The notes beneath the pieces are model-generated. The model did not search any database and had not been told where the DNA came from. It worked only from the letters and a program-made list of their open reading frames with translations. Shown here piece by piece: positions 45,901-53,471 of a stretch of DNA of 64,000 nt. The stretch comes from Planctomycetota bacterium (GTDB lineage Bacteria; Planctomycetota; UBA1135; GCA-002686595). Within the stretch, counting starts at the first letter, position 1. Each line of letters opens with the position of its first letter. The stretch lies in the NCBI GenBank assembly GCA_016709875.1, contig JADJLZ010000006.1, positions 248,001 to 312,000 on the forward strand. Reading direction: 5' to 3'. The position numbers and the translations under genes were made by a program.

Positions 45901-46087
45901 GGCGATCGCGGGCCTCTTGCCGCTCGCGATCGGGATCGGGGCGGGCTCGGAGCTGCAGAAGCCGCTCGCGATCGCGGTCATCGGCGGGCTGGTGCTCTCG
46001 ACGCTCTCGACGCTCTTCATCGTGCCGCTGGGCTGCGCCTGGATCGTTCCGAGTCGCCCCGCGCGGGAGCCTCACGATGCGTCGTGA
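42974..46087 (+). CDS. RND-family efflux transporter, inner-membrane pump
   Basis: A 1037-residue proton-driven pump. The first helix is LFVLLGLLLAAGVHATWN; TM4 carries the proton-relay aspartates GLVIDDAIVVGENI, and TM10-12 (FGIAAGLVFLLLVLQFRSISLPLVIFLALPFGMLGG, GLVVKNGIIMIEFAQEL) carry the partner lysine. FLPEMDEGGFVLDYSLPVG opens the second half. MDEGG together with the absence of a Met-rich periplasmic site suggest AcrB/HAE-1-like or lipid-type export; substrate unresolved. GTG start at 42974 overlaps the adaptor; 11-bp overlap with the outer-membrane factor. Confidence 0.93.
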   Translation: MRIVEHARAHGRALFVLLGLLLAAGVHATWNSARSVYPQISLARIAVIAQRGESPVRGVLAAVTRPIEQAISTVPDLVRVRSKTVRGAAELNLDFRSGANMSEALALVRSRVAQAGLPSDVSVEVERQAPSLFPVLSFNLVPGAAQKDDALARARLTDWAELELRPRIARLPDCFFVTLQSADRREYVFEADPRRLAQAGVALPALEQAIAASDVVQAVGRSASEGLQFQLLVDGRLRTSDELLALAVPRANGAPVRLSELGEVVESTQEQTLVVTAGGEPGIVVSVFLRDGGRVTDLSRDVNAILDEMRPHLPGGARFEPVYDQSRLVDESVQGVRDAIALGALLSILVIFAFLGEWRITLVAGLSIPISVLLTLAAFPLLGESLNLMSLGGLAVAIGLVIDDAIVVGENIARKLAALGGALRGRAARDAIADGTSEVLGAIVGSSLTTVVVFVPLVLLEGVVGQFFRSLAVALGLSILASMLVSLVYAPLCLLLPVLTPRSSGERRWSAALRRGYARAARAVVEHPLPAVVVLVALLVAGIAGLGGLRTGFLPEMDEGGFVLDYSLPVGSSLAQTDAACRRIEHVLLETPEVAALSRRTGAELGFFATEQFTGDMLVGLVPRAKRTRSIFEVLDGLRERLAREVPQAEVEFVQVMQDTINDMAGNPDPIEVKLFGADYPTLQRAADEVERELDHTPGIVDVKNHVSFGSPEISWRIDPARAAALGFTTEQVADQLSMQLLGKVATRIQEGERYVDVRVRYPDEWRVPRIDPEGGSVPLFLGPVALAQGSPMVPIGEVAHFVRETNENELERENQNPMVRVTAAVAGIDLGSASHAVDAHLAKLALDPSVRVVQGGQAQSSKAAFANMLTVFGIAAGLVFLLLVLQFRSISLPLVIFLALPFGMLGGLYALRLGGVALNVSSGMGLIMLVGLVVKNGIIMIEFAQELARTGLSEREAILEAASVRLRPILMTTVAAIAGLLPLAIGIGAGSELQKPLAIAVIGGLVLSTLSTLFIVPLGCAWIVPSRPAREPHDAS

Positions 46088-47342
46088 GTGCGCAGCCATC
46101 GTGTTCGTGCTCCTCGCCGGCTGTGCCAGCGTGAAGGAGCCTGTCTTGCCTCCGCCTCCGGCGCCCGAGTTGGCCGCGCAGCCGCTGACACGCGCGCGCT
46201 GCGTCGAACTCGCGCTCGAGAGCGTGCCCAACGCCGCGACCTGGCGCGCGCGCCTCGAACGCGCGCAGGCGGCGCTCGCGGGCGCCAAGCGGCTTCCGAA
46301 TCCCTCGCTCGCGCTCAACTTCGAGGACTTCGGGATCCCGGGCATCGCCTCCTCGGCGCCGGTGCAGACGACGCTGATGCTGGGCGAGGCGCTCGCGGAC
46401 GTCGCTTCGCGCAAGCGTCGCACGCGCGCAGCCGAACACGAGCTCGCGGCCGAGGAGGCGCGCCTCGTGGCCGAGCGCGACCAGCTCGCGGCGGAGGTCT
46501 CCGCGGCCTACGACGAGCTCGTCGCGGCGCGCGCACGCGTCGAGATCGACGCCGAGCTCACGCAGATCGCGCAGACGCAGCAGACAGCCGTCGCGCGCTT
46601 CGTCGAGGTGGGCGAATCACCGCGGCTCGAGCTCGAGAAGGCCCAGGCGGAGCTGCTCGACGCGCAGATGCAGGCCGCGCGGGACGAATCGGCGGCGCGC
46701 GCACGCGAGATCGAGCTGGCCTTCGCACTCGGCTTCGAGCGGCCGCTGTCGCTCGCGCTGAGTGAGGAGCTCACCCCCGCGCTTGCGCAGGAGCACGAGG
46801 GGCTGGAGGCGCAGCTCGAGCGCGCCACCCAGCGCAGCCCTGCGCTCGGCGCGGCGAAGGAGGACTACGAGGCCGCGCTCGAGCGCGCGCACCTCGCCGC
46901 TTCGGGCGTGCGGTTCCTGCCGACGGTGCGCGCCGGGCCGCGCACGGTCGGCGGCGACACGCTCGCCGTCGCGGAGATCGAGACGGAGCTGCCGCTCTTC
47001 GACCAGCGGCAGTCCGAGCGCAGCGCGGCCTCGGCCGAGCTGCTCGCGGCCGCTGCCGCCGTGCGCGCGGCGGCGCACGAGCTCGCGCGCAGCGTCTCGA
47101 TCGCGAGTGCGGCGATCACGGCCGCGCGGACGCGGCTCGAGGAACAAGCGCAGCCGCTCGCCGAGCAGCGCGCGAGCATCCGCGCGCGCACGCAGCAGCA
47201 GTTCGAAGCGGGCGAGGCGAGCTACCTCGAGCTCGTCAACGCGCGCCGCGACGAGGTGCAGGCGCGCGCGGGCGTGCTGGAGGCCCAGCTCGAGCTGGCG
47301 CACGCGCGCACGGAGCTCGCACGCGTGCTCGGCAACCCGTGA
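46077..47342 (+). CDS. TolC-family outer-membrane factor, lipoprotein
   Basis: A 421-residue outer-membrane channel completing the pump. The lipobox VLLAGCAS indicates a lipid-anchored OMF like OprM. Long Ala/Glu-rich coiled coils (about 55-90, 120-210, 270-410) include two TolC-type repeats, with LPNPSLAL and the repeat ending LVNARRDEVQARAGVLEAQLELAHAR. Overlaps the pump by 11 bp. The stop is inside a 33-bp-arm inverted repeat shared with recJ. Confidence 0.9.
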   Translation: MRRECAAIVFVLLAGCASVKEPVLPPPPAPELAAQPLTRARCVELALESVPNAATWRARLERAQAALAGAKRLPNPSLALNFEDFGIPGIASSAPVQTTLMLGEALADVASRKRRTRAAEHELAAEEARLVAERDQLAAEVSAAYDELVAARARVEIDAELTQIAQTQQTAVARFVEVGESPRLELEKAQAELLDAQMQAARDESAARAREIELAFALGFERPLSLALSEELTPALAQEHEGLEAQLERATQRSPALGAAKEDYEAALERAHLAASGVRFLPTVRAGPRTVGGDTLAVAEIETELPLFDQRQSERSAASAELLAAAAAVRAAAHELARSVSIASAAITAARTRLEEQAQPLAEQRASIRARTQQQFEAGEASYLELVNARRDEVQARAGVLEAQLELAHARTELARVLGNP

Positions 47343-47407
47343 AAATTCCAGCCCGCCTGGTTTTTTGACGGCCACCGTCAAAAAACCAGGCGGGCTGGGA
47401 TTTTCAC
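47339..47407. terminator. Long near-perfect inverted repeat between the TolC-like gene and recJ
   Basis: Arms 47339-47371 and 47375-47407 are 33 bp with one mismatch and a 3-nt loop. Each arm contains a gene's TGA stop at mirrored positions and a run of T's (TTTTTT in the left arm, its complement in the right), so each strand forms a stable hairpin after its own stop. It is a good candidate bidirectional terminator. The sequence differs from the dinB-polA repeat although the arm length is the same. Confidence 0.7.
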
Positions 47408-49170
47408 AGGGCCGGCCGCGGCCCGGTGCGGAAGTCGATCAGCTCGATCTCGAGCTTGGTCTCGCCGCGGAAGGTGTTCCACTTGGGCGAGTAGACGGCG
47501 TGGATGTTCTCGCCCTTCACGAGCTCGCCCGCGCGCGCGGCCATGCCGAAGGCCATGCCCTTCAGGACCTTCGCGCCGCTGCGGAATTGCACCTGCAGGT
47601 GCGTCTTGTCCGCGCCGACGATGCGCGGCTCCTCCGCGAGGCGCAGGCCGCAGGAGAGGAACACGGGCCGGTCGTTCTGCTCGCCGAAGGGCCGCAGCCG
47701 GTCGATCTGGCGCATCAGCTCCTCGTCGAGCTGCACGAAGGGCAACTCCTGGTCGATCAGGATCTCGCGCGCGGGGAACTCGACGCCGCCGAGCAGCTCT
47801 TTCGCTCGCGCGCAGACCGCGCTGCGGAAGAGCTCGAGGTGCTGCGTCTCGAGTTCGAGGCCCGCGGCCTGTTCGTGGCCGCCGTAGCGGCGCGTGTGCG
47901 CCTTGCCGCCGTGCAGCGCCTCGAGGATGCTGAAGCCCGGCACGGAGCGCGCGCTGCCGCGGCCGCTCGCTCCGTCGAGGCCGATCACGACCGCGGGCCG
48001 TTCGAAGCGCTCGACCAGGCGCGCGGCGACGATGCCGACGACGCCCTGGTGCCAGCCCTCGCCCGCGACGATCAGCACCGGGTGCTGCTCGCGGTCGGCG
48101 AAGGGTTCGGCGGCGCGCAGCGCGTGGCCGAGCACGCCGAGCTCGATGCGCTTGCGCTCCTCGTTCAGGAGATCGAGTTCGTTCGCCGCGCGGCGCGCTT
48201 CGTTCGGATCGGTGGCGAGCATCAGCTCGACCGCCTTGTGCGCACTGCCCAGGCGGCCCGAGGCGTTGATGCGCGGGCCGATCTTGAACGCCACGTCGTC
48301 GGCCTCGAGGCGCTGACCGGAGATCTTGGCCACGTCGAGCAGCGCGCGCAGGCCGGGGTTCTTCGAACTCTCGAGCGCGCGCAGGCCGTAGCGCGCGAGG
48401 ATGCGGTTCTCGCTCACGAGCGGCACGACATCGCACACGGTGGCGATCGCGACGTAGGCCATCGCCTCGACGAGGAAGTCGCGCAGCTCGGGGCGCACGC
48501 GCTGCGAGCCGGAGAGCTCGACCGCCAGTCCCCAGGCGAGCTTGAACGCGACCGCGCCGCCGCAGAGTTCGCGGAAGGGGTACTGCGAGCTCGCCAGCTT
48601 GGGGTTGATGATCGCGACCGCGGGCGGCAGCTCGCCCGACTCGGGCGGCTCGTGGTGGTCGGTCACGATCGTGTCGATGCCCAGTGCCGCGAGCTCGCGG
48701 ATCGTCTCCAGCGACGAGGTGCCGTTGTCGACGCTGATCACGACGCTCGCGCCGACCGACTGCGCACGCGCGATCGAGTGCGGACCGAAGGCGTAGCCGT
48801 CGGTGAAGCGGTTGGGGATGTGCCAGTGTGCGCGCGCTCCGACGAGCGCGAAGAGGCGCATCAAGAGCGTCGTGCCCGTGACGCCGTCGACGTCGTAGTC
48901 GCCGTGGACGAGGATCGTCTCGCCGCCCTCGATCGCGCGTGCGAGGCGTGCGGTCGCCGCGCGCATGCCCGGCAGGAGCGCCGGGTCGTGCAGCGAGCCG
49001 AGCTTGGGGTCGAGGTGCTCGACCACGCGCTCGTGCTCGAGGATCCCGCGCGCGGCGAGCAGCGCTGCGAGCGAGGGGTGCAGCCGGTGCGCGCGCACGA
49101 GATCCTCGGCGCGCGCGCGGTCGAGCGTGCGCAGCCTCCAACTCGTTTGCGTGGCGAGGATCGGCAGCAT
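47404..49170 (-). CDS. recJ: Single-stranded-DNA-specific exonuclease RecJ
   Basis: A 588-residue 5'-3' exonuclease of recombination and repair. DHH phosphoesterase motifs: HGDYDVDGVTGT with DYDVDG at 91-96, SVDNGTSS, and VTDHHEPP (motif III). DHHA1 motifs follow (GEGWHQGVVGIVAARLVERFERPAVVIG, GSARSVPGF, YGGHEQAAGL) and a C-terminal OB-fold (VGADKTHLQVQF). TAACCT lies 8 nt before the ATG. Length is normal. Confidence 0.96.
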   Translation of the reverse strand: MLPILATQTSWRLRTLDRARAEDLVRAHRLHPSLAALLAARGILEHERVVEHLDPKLGSLHDPALLPGMRAATARLARAIEGGETILVHGDYDVDGVTGTTLLMRLFALVGARAHWHIPNRFTDGYAFGPHSIARAQSVGASVVISVDNGTSSLETIRELAALGIDTIVTDHHEPPESGELPPAVAIINPKLASSQYPFRELCGGAVAFKLAWGLAVELSGSQRVRPELRDFLVEAMAYVAIATVCDVVPLVSENRILARYGLRALESSKNPGLRALLDVAKISGQRLEADDVAFKIGPRINASGRLGSAHKAVELMLATDPNEARRAANELDLLNEERKRIELGVLGHALRAAEPFADREQHPVLIVAGEGWHQGVVGIVAARLVERFERPAVVIGLDGASGRGSARSVPGFSILEALHGGKAHTRRYGGHEQAAGLELETQHLELFRSAVCARAKELLGGVEFPAREILIDQELPFVQLDEELMRQIDRLRPFGEQNDRPVFLSCGLRLAEEPRIVGADKTHLQVQFRSGAKVLKGMAFGMAARAGELVKGENIHAVYSPKWNTFRGETKLEIELIDFRTGPRPAL

Positions 49171-49181
49171 GCGCGCCGAGG

Positions 49182-49619
49182 TTAGGGGAGCGCGCCGCGC
49201 ACGTCCACGTCGGAGTCGTCGTCCTCGCCGCCGGGCTGGCCGTCGTGGCCGAGCGAGAGCAGCGTCGGCCGCAGGGACCCCGGTGTCGGCGGTGCGTAGG
49301 AGTATTCGTTGCCCCAGGGATCCTTGGGCACGACGAACGCGTCGCCGAGCAGCGTGCTGCCCTGTGCATCCGGTTGCACCAGCGCCTCGAGCGAGCTGGG
49401 AAACTTGCCCTCGTGCTGTGAGCTCCAGCGCTCGAGCGCCGCCTGCAGCACCAGGATCTCCGACTGCGCCTGCGCCTGGCGCTTGCGCGAGGCGTTCTTC
49501 ATCAGCCCCGGGCCGAGCACGAAGTGGTAGAGCAGGAACACGACCAGCGTGGCGAAGCCGACCAGGCCGCCGAGCAGCATCCAGACGCCGGCACGGGATT
49601 GAGGGACCGGCTCAGCCAT
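49182..49619 (-). CDS. Membrane-anchored GspG C-terminal-domain-like protein (6th of array)
   Basis: A 145-residue protein: N-terminal helix (VWMLLGGLVGFATLVVFLLYHFVL), short helical linker (QAQSEILVLQAALERWSSQHEGKFPSSLEAL), then the pseudopilin GspG signature VPKDPWGNEYSYAPP and LGHDGQPGGEDDDSDVDV, which in GspG binds calcium. The type IV prepilin leader (GFTLIEL) is missing, so it is not processed as a pseudopilin. The last of six neighbouring paralogues, 8 bp overlapping the one before. Confidence 0.7.
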   Translation of the reverse strand: MAEPVPQSRAGVWMLLGGLVGFATLVVFLLYHFVLGPGLMKNASRKRQAQAQSEILVLQAALERWSSQHEGKFPSSLEALVQPDAQGSTLLGDAFVVPKDPWGNEYSYAPPTPGSLRPTLLSLGHDGQPGGEDDDSDVDVRGALP

Positions 49620-50112
49620 CGACGCGCAGGTCCGTGTCGGCACCCGTGCCACCGGGCACGCCGTCGCGGCCGAAAGAGAGGATTCCGGGGTGCGGGTTTG
49701 CGGATGTCGCCGGCTCGTACGAGAGCTCGTGGCCCCAGCCGTCGTGTGGAAGCTCCTGCAGGTAGGTGGAACCGTCTGGGCCGGGCTGCAGCAGCAGCTC
49801 GAGCGACTCCGGGTAGCGATCACCGTGTTCCGCGGCGTACTTCTTCAGCAGCTCGGAGACCCGCAGCAACTCGAACATCGTCTGCTTGCGCTCGGTCGTG
49901 CCAAGTTTGCGCACGATCTGCGGCACAACCAGCGTCGCGACGAGGCCGACGACGACGATCGAGCCGAAACACCCGCCGACACCGAGCACGATCCAGAGCC
50001 AGAGCTTCGACTTCGGCTGTTCCCCGCTGCTCGTGTCGCCCGCGTGCGACCACTGGCCCGCCGGAGGCGGTCGCGGATCGTGGGGCAGCGGCGGCGTGTC
50101 GGTCGGACTCAT
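49612..50112 (-). CDS. Membrane-anchored GspG C-terminal-domain-like protein (5th of array)
   Basis: A 166-residue paralogue with a Pro-rich cytoplasmic N-terminus (about 35 residues), a helix (LWLWIVLGVGGCFGSIVVVGLVATLVV), the linker ELLRVSELLKKYAAEHGDRYPESLELLL and a degenerate GspG end (LPHDGWGHELSYEP, FGRDGVPGGTGADTDL). The DPW of its siblings is DGW here. Overlaps the next gene by 8 bp. No prepilin leader. Confidence 0.68.
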   Translation of the reverse strand: MSPTDTPPLPHDPRPPPAGQWSHAGDTSSGEQPKSKLWLWIVLGVGGCFGSIVVVGLVATLVVPQIVRKLGTTERKQTMFELLRVSELLKKYAAEHGDRYPESLELLLQPGPDGSTYLQELPHDGWGHELSYEPATSANPHPGILSFGRDGVPGGTGADTDLRVDG

Positions 50113-50164
50113 TGGCGAGCAACTCGAATGCGCCAGCCTACCCGCTGCGGCGCTCTCGATCGAG

Positions 50165-50632
50165 CTAGAGCGTGTCGCTGTCGAGGTCGGCGTTCATGCC
50201 CACGCCGCCCGGCTGGCCATCCGCGCCCAGCGAACGCACGCGCGGCTTGGGGTGCTCAGGTGTCGGTTGTTCGTAGAGGAACGAGCGCTTCCACGGGTCG
50301 AGCGGCAGCTCCTGCTGGTTGCCGAAGTAGGTCTTGCCGTCCTTGCCGATCTCGACCAGCGCTTCGAGCGTGCGCGGGTACTCGCCGTTGTTCCGGCTCG
50401 CGTAGACGAGCAGCGCATCCTGGATCCAACGGATGTCGTTCAGCGCCTTGCCGCGCGCGACCTCGGCGGGATCCGAGCGCGAGAAGAGGTTCTGCAGCGC
50501 AGCGGGCTTCAGGATGCGGATCAGCGCGATGCCACCGAGCGTGAGCACCGCGGTCAGGATCGCGAATTGGATCCAGGGACGCGAAGCGGACTGCGATTGC
50601 GATTGCGCCGAACTGCCGAGAGGGGGGGACAT
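50165..50632 (-). CDS. Membrane-anchored GspG C-terminal-domain-like protein (4th of array)
   Basis: A 155-residue paralogue: N-terminal Gln/Ser-rich segment, helix FAILTAVLTLGGIALIRIL, linker ALNDIRWIQDALLVYASRNNGEYPRTLEALVEIG, and GspG end LPLDPWKRSFLYEQPTPEH and LGADGQPGGVGMNADLDSD. Alone among the six it stands between two gaps of 50 and 29 bp. Confidence 0.68.
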   Translation of the reverse strand: MSPPLGSSAQSQSQSASRPWIQFAILTAVLTLGGIALIRILKPAALQNLFSRSDPAEVARGKALNDIRWIQDALLVYASRNNGEYPRTLEALVEIGKDGKTYFGNQQELPLDPWKRSFLYEQPTPEHPKPRVRSLGADGQPGGVGMNADLDSDTL

Positions 50633-50661
50633 CTCGGCGCAGAGGATAACACGAATTGCGA

Positions 50662-51099
50662 TCAGCGTTCGTCGAGCAGCTGGTCGCTGTCGATGTCCGC
50701 GTCATCGCCCTCGCCGCCGGGCTTGCCGTCGGCACCGTAGGACCAGACGCGCGGAAGCGGGTGCTCGGGAGTGGGAGGCGCGTACTGGTATTCGCGTTTC
50801 CACGGATCCTTCGGGATGCGGCCGTTGTAGCCCTCGAGGTAGCAATGGCCGTTCGCGTCGGGTGTGACGAGTGGTGTGAGCGACGTCGGATACGCGTCGT
50901 TGTTGTTGATCGAGTACTCGGTCAGCGACTGGATGATCGTGGAAACATCCGCCATCGATCGCGTCCTGGACGACACTCCGTGTTGCGGCACGCGACTGGG
51001 AATCATCTGCAACGCCCCCGCGATCAGCACCACCACACCGAGCGCGACCCAGTGCCAATAGCGCTTCTTCGGCTCTCCCGTCTCGCAGCACTCCTTCAT
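50662..51099 (-). CDS. Membrane-anchored GspG C-terminal-domain-like protein (3rd of array)
   Basis: A 145-residue paralogue with a Cys/Lys-rich start (MKECCETGEPKKRYWHW), helix VALGVVVLIAGALQMIP, linker with SLTEYSINNNDAYPTSLTPL, and IPKDPWKREYQYAPPTPEH with YGADGKPGGEGDDADIDSD. The ATG at 51099 has a strong ribosome binding site (GGAGGAGA) and overlaps the stop of the gene before it (ATGA). The tail resembles its neighbour at 51096 closely, suggesting recent duplication. Confidence 0.72.
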   Translation of the reverse strand: MKECCETGEPKKRYWHWVALGVVVLIAGALQMIPSRVPQHGVSSRTRSMADVSTIIQSLTEYSINNNDAYPTSLTPLVTPDANGHCYLEGYNGRIPKDPWKREYQYAPPTPEHPLPRVWSYGADGKPGGEGDDADIDSDQLLDER

Positions 51100-51419
51100 C
51101 TCTCCTCCTTGGACAGCTGATCGCTGTCGATATCGGCATCCTCTCCCTCGCCACCTTCCATTCCGTCGGCGCCGAGCGAGAGCACGCGCGGGAGCGGGTG
51201 CTCGGGCGTCGGCTCGACGTAGACATACGGCCGCTTCCACGGATCGAGCAGCACGCGGTCCTCGCCATCGCGCAGCACGAGGCGGCCGTCCATTCCGCGC
51301 GTCACCCGTTCGGCCTCGAGTACCTGGCGCGGGAGCCACAGTCGCAGCGCCACGAAGGGCAGGAGCAGGACCGCGCCGGCCCACACCACCCGTCTCAATC
51401 TGCGCTCGGCGTTGTGCAC
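51096..51419 (-). CDS. Short GspG C-terminal-domain-like protein (2nd of array)
   Basis: The shortest member at 107 residues: helix VVWAGAVLLLPFVALRLWL near residues 10-28, then almost directly LLDPWKRPYVYVEPTPEHPLPRV and LGADGMEGGEGEDADIDSD. The helical YP...L linker of the others is missing, so it may be a trimmed paralogue. Overlaps the next gene by ATGA. Confidence 0.65.
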   Translation of the reverse strand: MHNAERRLRRVVWAGAVLLLPFVALRLWLPRQVLEAERVTRGMDGRLVLRDGEDRVLLDPWKRPYVYVEPTPEHPLPRVLSLGADGMEGGEGEDADIDSDQLSKEER

Positions 51420-51438
51420 GAGCGCTCCGACGTCCGGC

Positions 51439-51897
51439 TCAGGGCTTGTCTTCCCAGCTCTTCACGTCTTCGGATTCGCCGTCGCCGCCCTCGCGCTTGT
51501 CGCGGCCGTAGCTCCACAGGCGCGGCCTGTCTTGGCCGGGCCCGGGCGGCGCGTAGCCGTAGCCGTTGCCCCAGGGATCCTTGGGCGGGTGCGAAGCGGG
51601 GAGATAGGTGAAGCCGTGCGGGTCGGCGACCCACAGCGCGCCGAGGTGTTCGGGGTAGTTGCCGTTGGCCTCGCGGTAGGCCTCGAGGGCGCCGAAGACG
51701 AGCTGCATGTCCTCGCGCACCTTGGCGCGCTTGTCCTGCGCGAACTTCTCCGCGTAGTGGCCCGTGAACCAGGCCGCGAAGGCGCCGATCGCGGTCACGA
51801 CCAGCGCGCAGCCGACGACGCCGCGAACGGCGAGCGACGCGGCGGGCGCGGCGCGCGCTTGGTCAGGAGCCGCCGGGGGCGTCGAAGAGGGTTCCAT
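51439..51897 (-). CDS. Membrane-anchored GspG C-terminal-domain-like protein (1st of array)
   Basis: A 152-residue paralogue with an Ala/Pro-rich cytoplasmic N-terminus, helix VRGVVGCALVVTAIGAFAAWF, linker MQLVFGALEAYREANGNYPEHLGALW and PPKDPWGNGYGYAPPGPG with YGRDKREGGDGESEDV (the metal loop less conserved). Start at 51897 chosen from MEPSSTPP; the frame opens further. It diverges from selA over 97 bp. Confidence 0.68.
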   Translation of the reverse strand: MEPSSTPPAAPDQARAAPAASLAVRGVVGCALVVTAIGAFAAWFTGHYAEKFAQDKRAKVREDMQLVFGALEAYREANGNYPEHLGALWVADPHGFTYLPASHPPKDPWGNGYGYAPPGPGQDRPRLWSYGRDKREGGDGESEDVKSWEDKP

Positions 51898-51994
51898 GAA
51901 GCTTCGCGCGCCATCATCCAGGCTTTGCGACGCGCTTCCAGTCCGAACTGCCGGGGTGCTTGTCGCGACGGCCTCCGGGCGCGAGACTGGACGC

Positions 51995-53425
51995 GTGGCC
52001 TCTCCCCGCGCCGACCCGCCCAACGCCTACCGGCTGCTGCCCTCGATCGACGAGGCGCTGCGCGATCCCGCGCTCGCCGCGGGAGCCAAGCGCGTCCCGC
52101 GCGAGCTCTTCGCGCGCTTTGTCGCGCAAGCGCTCGAGGAACTGCGCGCGGAGATCAAGTCGGGCCGGCTCGACGCCTTGGCCCTCGAGAAGCACCTCGC
52201 CGCGGGCGCGCTCGCCAAGGCGGTCGAGGCGCGCATCCTGCGCGAGGACGGTGCCGGTCTGCGGCGCTGCGTCAACGCGACCGGTGTCGTGCTCAACACA
52301 GGCCTTGGCCGCGCGCCGGTGCACCCCGAGGTCGCCGAGGCGATGGCCGAGGCCGCGCGCAGCTACTGCGTGCTCGAAGTCGACCGCTGGACGAACGAGC
52401 GCAACCAGCGCGACGATCGGCTGGCCGAGCTGCTCGCGCGGATGTTCGGCGTCGAGAGCGCGATCGTCGTCAACAACAACGCGGGCGCGGTGCTGCTGCT
52501 GTTCCAGACCTTCGCGGGCGGCAAAGAGGCGATCGTCTCGCGCGGCGAGCTGGTCGAGATCGGCGGCTCGTTCCGCGTGCCCTCGGTGATGGAGCGCGCC
52601 AACGCGCAGCTGGTCGAGGTCGGCACGACCAACCGCACGCGCATCGCCGACTACGCCGGCGCCATCGGGCCGAACACGGGTCTCTTGGTGAAGGTGCACA
52701 CGAGCAACTTCCGCGTCGAGGGCTTCACCGAGGAGGTCGGCGCGGCCGAACTCGCAGCGCTCGGGCGCGAACGCGGAGTCACCAGCGCCTTCGACCTGGG
52801 CTCAGGCCTCGTCGAAGGTTCCGGGATGTGCAGCATCGAGGAGCTTCTCGGCGGCGAGCCGCTGGTGCGCGCCGCGGTGGCGAGCGGTGTCGACGTGGTC
52901 ACGTTCTCGGGCGACAAGCTGCTCGGCGCGCCCCAGGCCGGGATCCTGGTCGGCGCGCGCAGCGCGATCGCGGCGCTGCGCAAGAATCCGATCTACCGCG
53001 CGCTGCGCCTGGACAAGGTCGGGATCGCGGGGCTCGAGAAGACGCTCGAACTCGTGCTCGCCGGTCGCGGCGACGAGATTCCCGTGCGGCGCATGCTGCG
53101 CGCGAGCGCGGCGGAGCTCGAACCGCGCGCCAAGGCGATCGCGCAGCGCATCGCGGCGATCCCGGGACTCGATGCGGCGGTCGTGCCCGGCGCATCGCAG
53201 CCGGGCAGCGGCAGCGCGCCGGGTGTCACGCTTCCGACCTTTTGCGTGCGCGTCGTGCACGCCAAGCTCTCGGCCGGCGGTCTCGCGACCGCCTTGCGCG
53301 CGGCGCAGGTACCGGTCTTCGGGCGAGTGCAGGAAGGGGCGCTGCTGCTTGATCCGCGCACGCTCCTGCCCGGAGACGAGGAAGATCTGCTCGCGGCCTT
53401 CGTCCCAGTGTCCGGCGCCGACTGA
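51995..53425 (+). CDS. selA: L-seryl-tRNA(Sec) selenium transferase
   Basis: Converts Ser-tRNA(Sec) to Sec-tRNA(Sec) using selenophosphate. The 476-residue PLP enzyme starts (GTG 51995) with NAYRLLPSIDEAL, has NATGVVLNTGLGRAPV, EVDRWTNERNQRDDRL, VVNNNAGAVLLL, the loop VEIGGSFRVPSVME and the PLP lysine Lys308 in TFSGDKLLGAPQAG. The frame is open further upstream but this start aligns with the family. Works with selD and tRNA-Sec in this window. Confidence 0.94.
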   Translation: MASPRADPPNAYRLLPSIDEALRDPALAAGAKRVPRELFARFVAQALEELRAEIKSGRLDALALEKHLAAGALAKAVEARILREDGAGLRRCVNATGVVLNTGLGRAPVHPEVAEAMAEAARSYCVLEVDRWTNERNQRDDRLAELLARMFGVESAIVVNNNAGAVLLLFQTFAGGKEAIVSRGELVEIGGSFRVPSVMERANAQLVEVGTTNRTRIADYAGAIGPNTGLLVKVHTSNFRVEGFTEEVGAAELAALGRERGVTSAFDLGSGLVEGSGMCSIEELLGGEPLVRAAVASGVDVVTFSGDKLLGAPQAGILVGARSAIAALRKNPIYRALRLDKVGIAGLEKTLELVLAGRGDEIPVRRMLRASAAELEPRAKAIAQRIAAIPGLDAAVVPGASQPGSGSAPGVTLPTFCVRVVHAKLSAGGLATALRAAQVPVFGRVQEGALLLDPRTLLPGDEEDLLAAFVPVSGAD

Positions 53426-53471
53426 GCCGGCCGCCGACCCTGCGCCACACCCGACCCCGCGCCCCTTCCCG

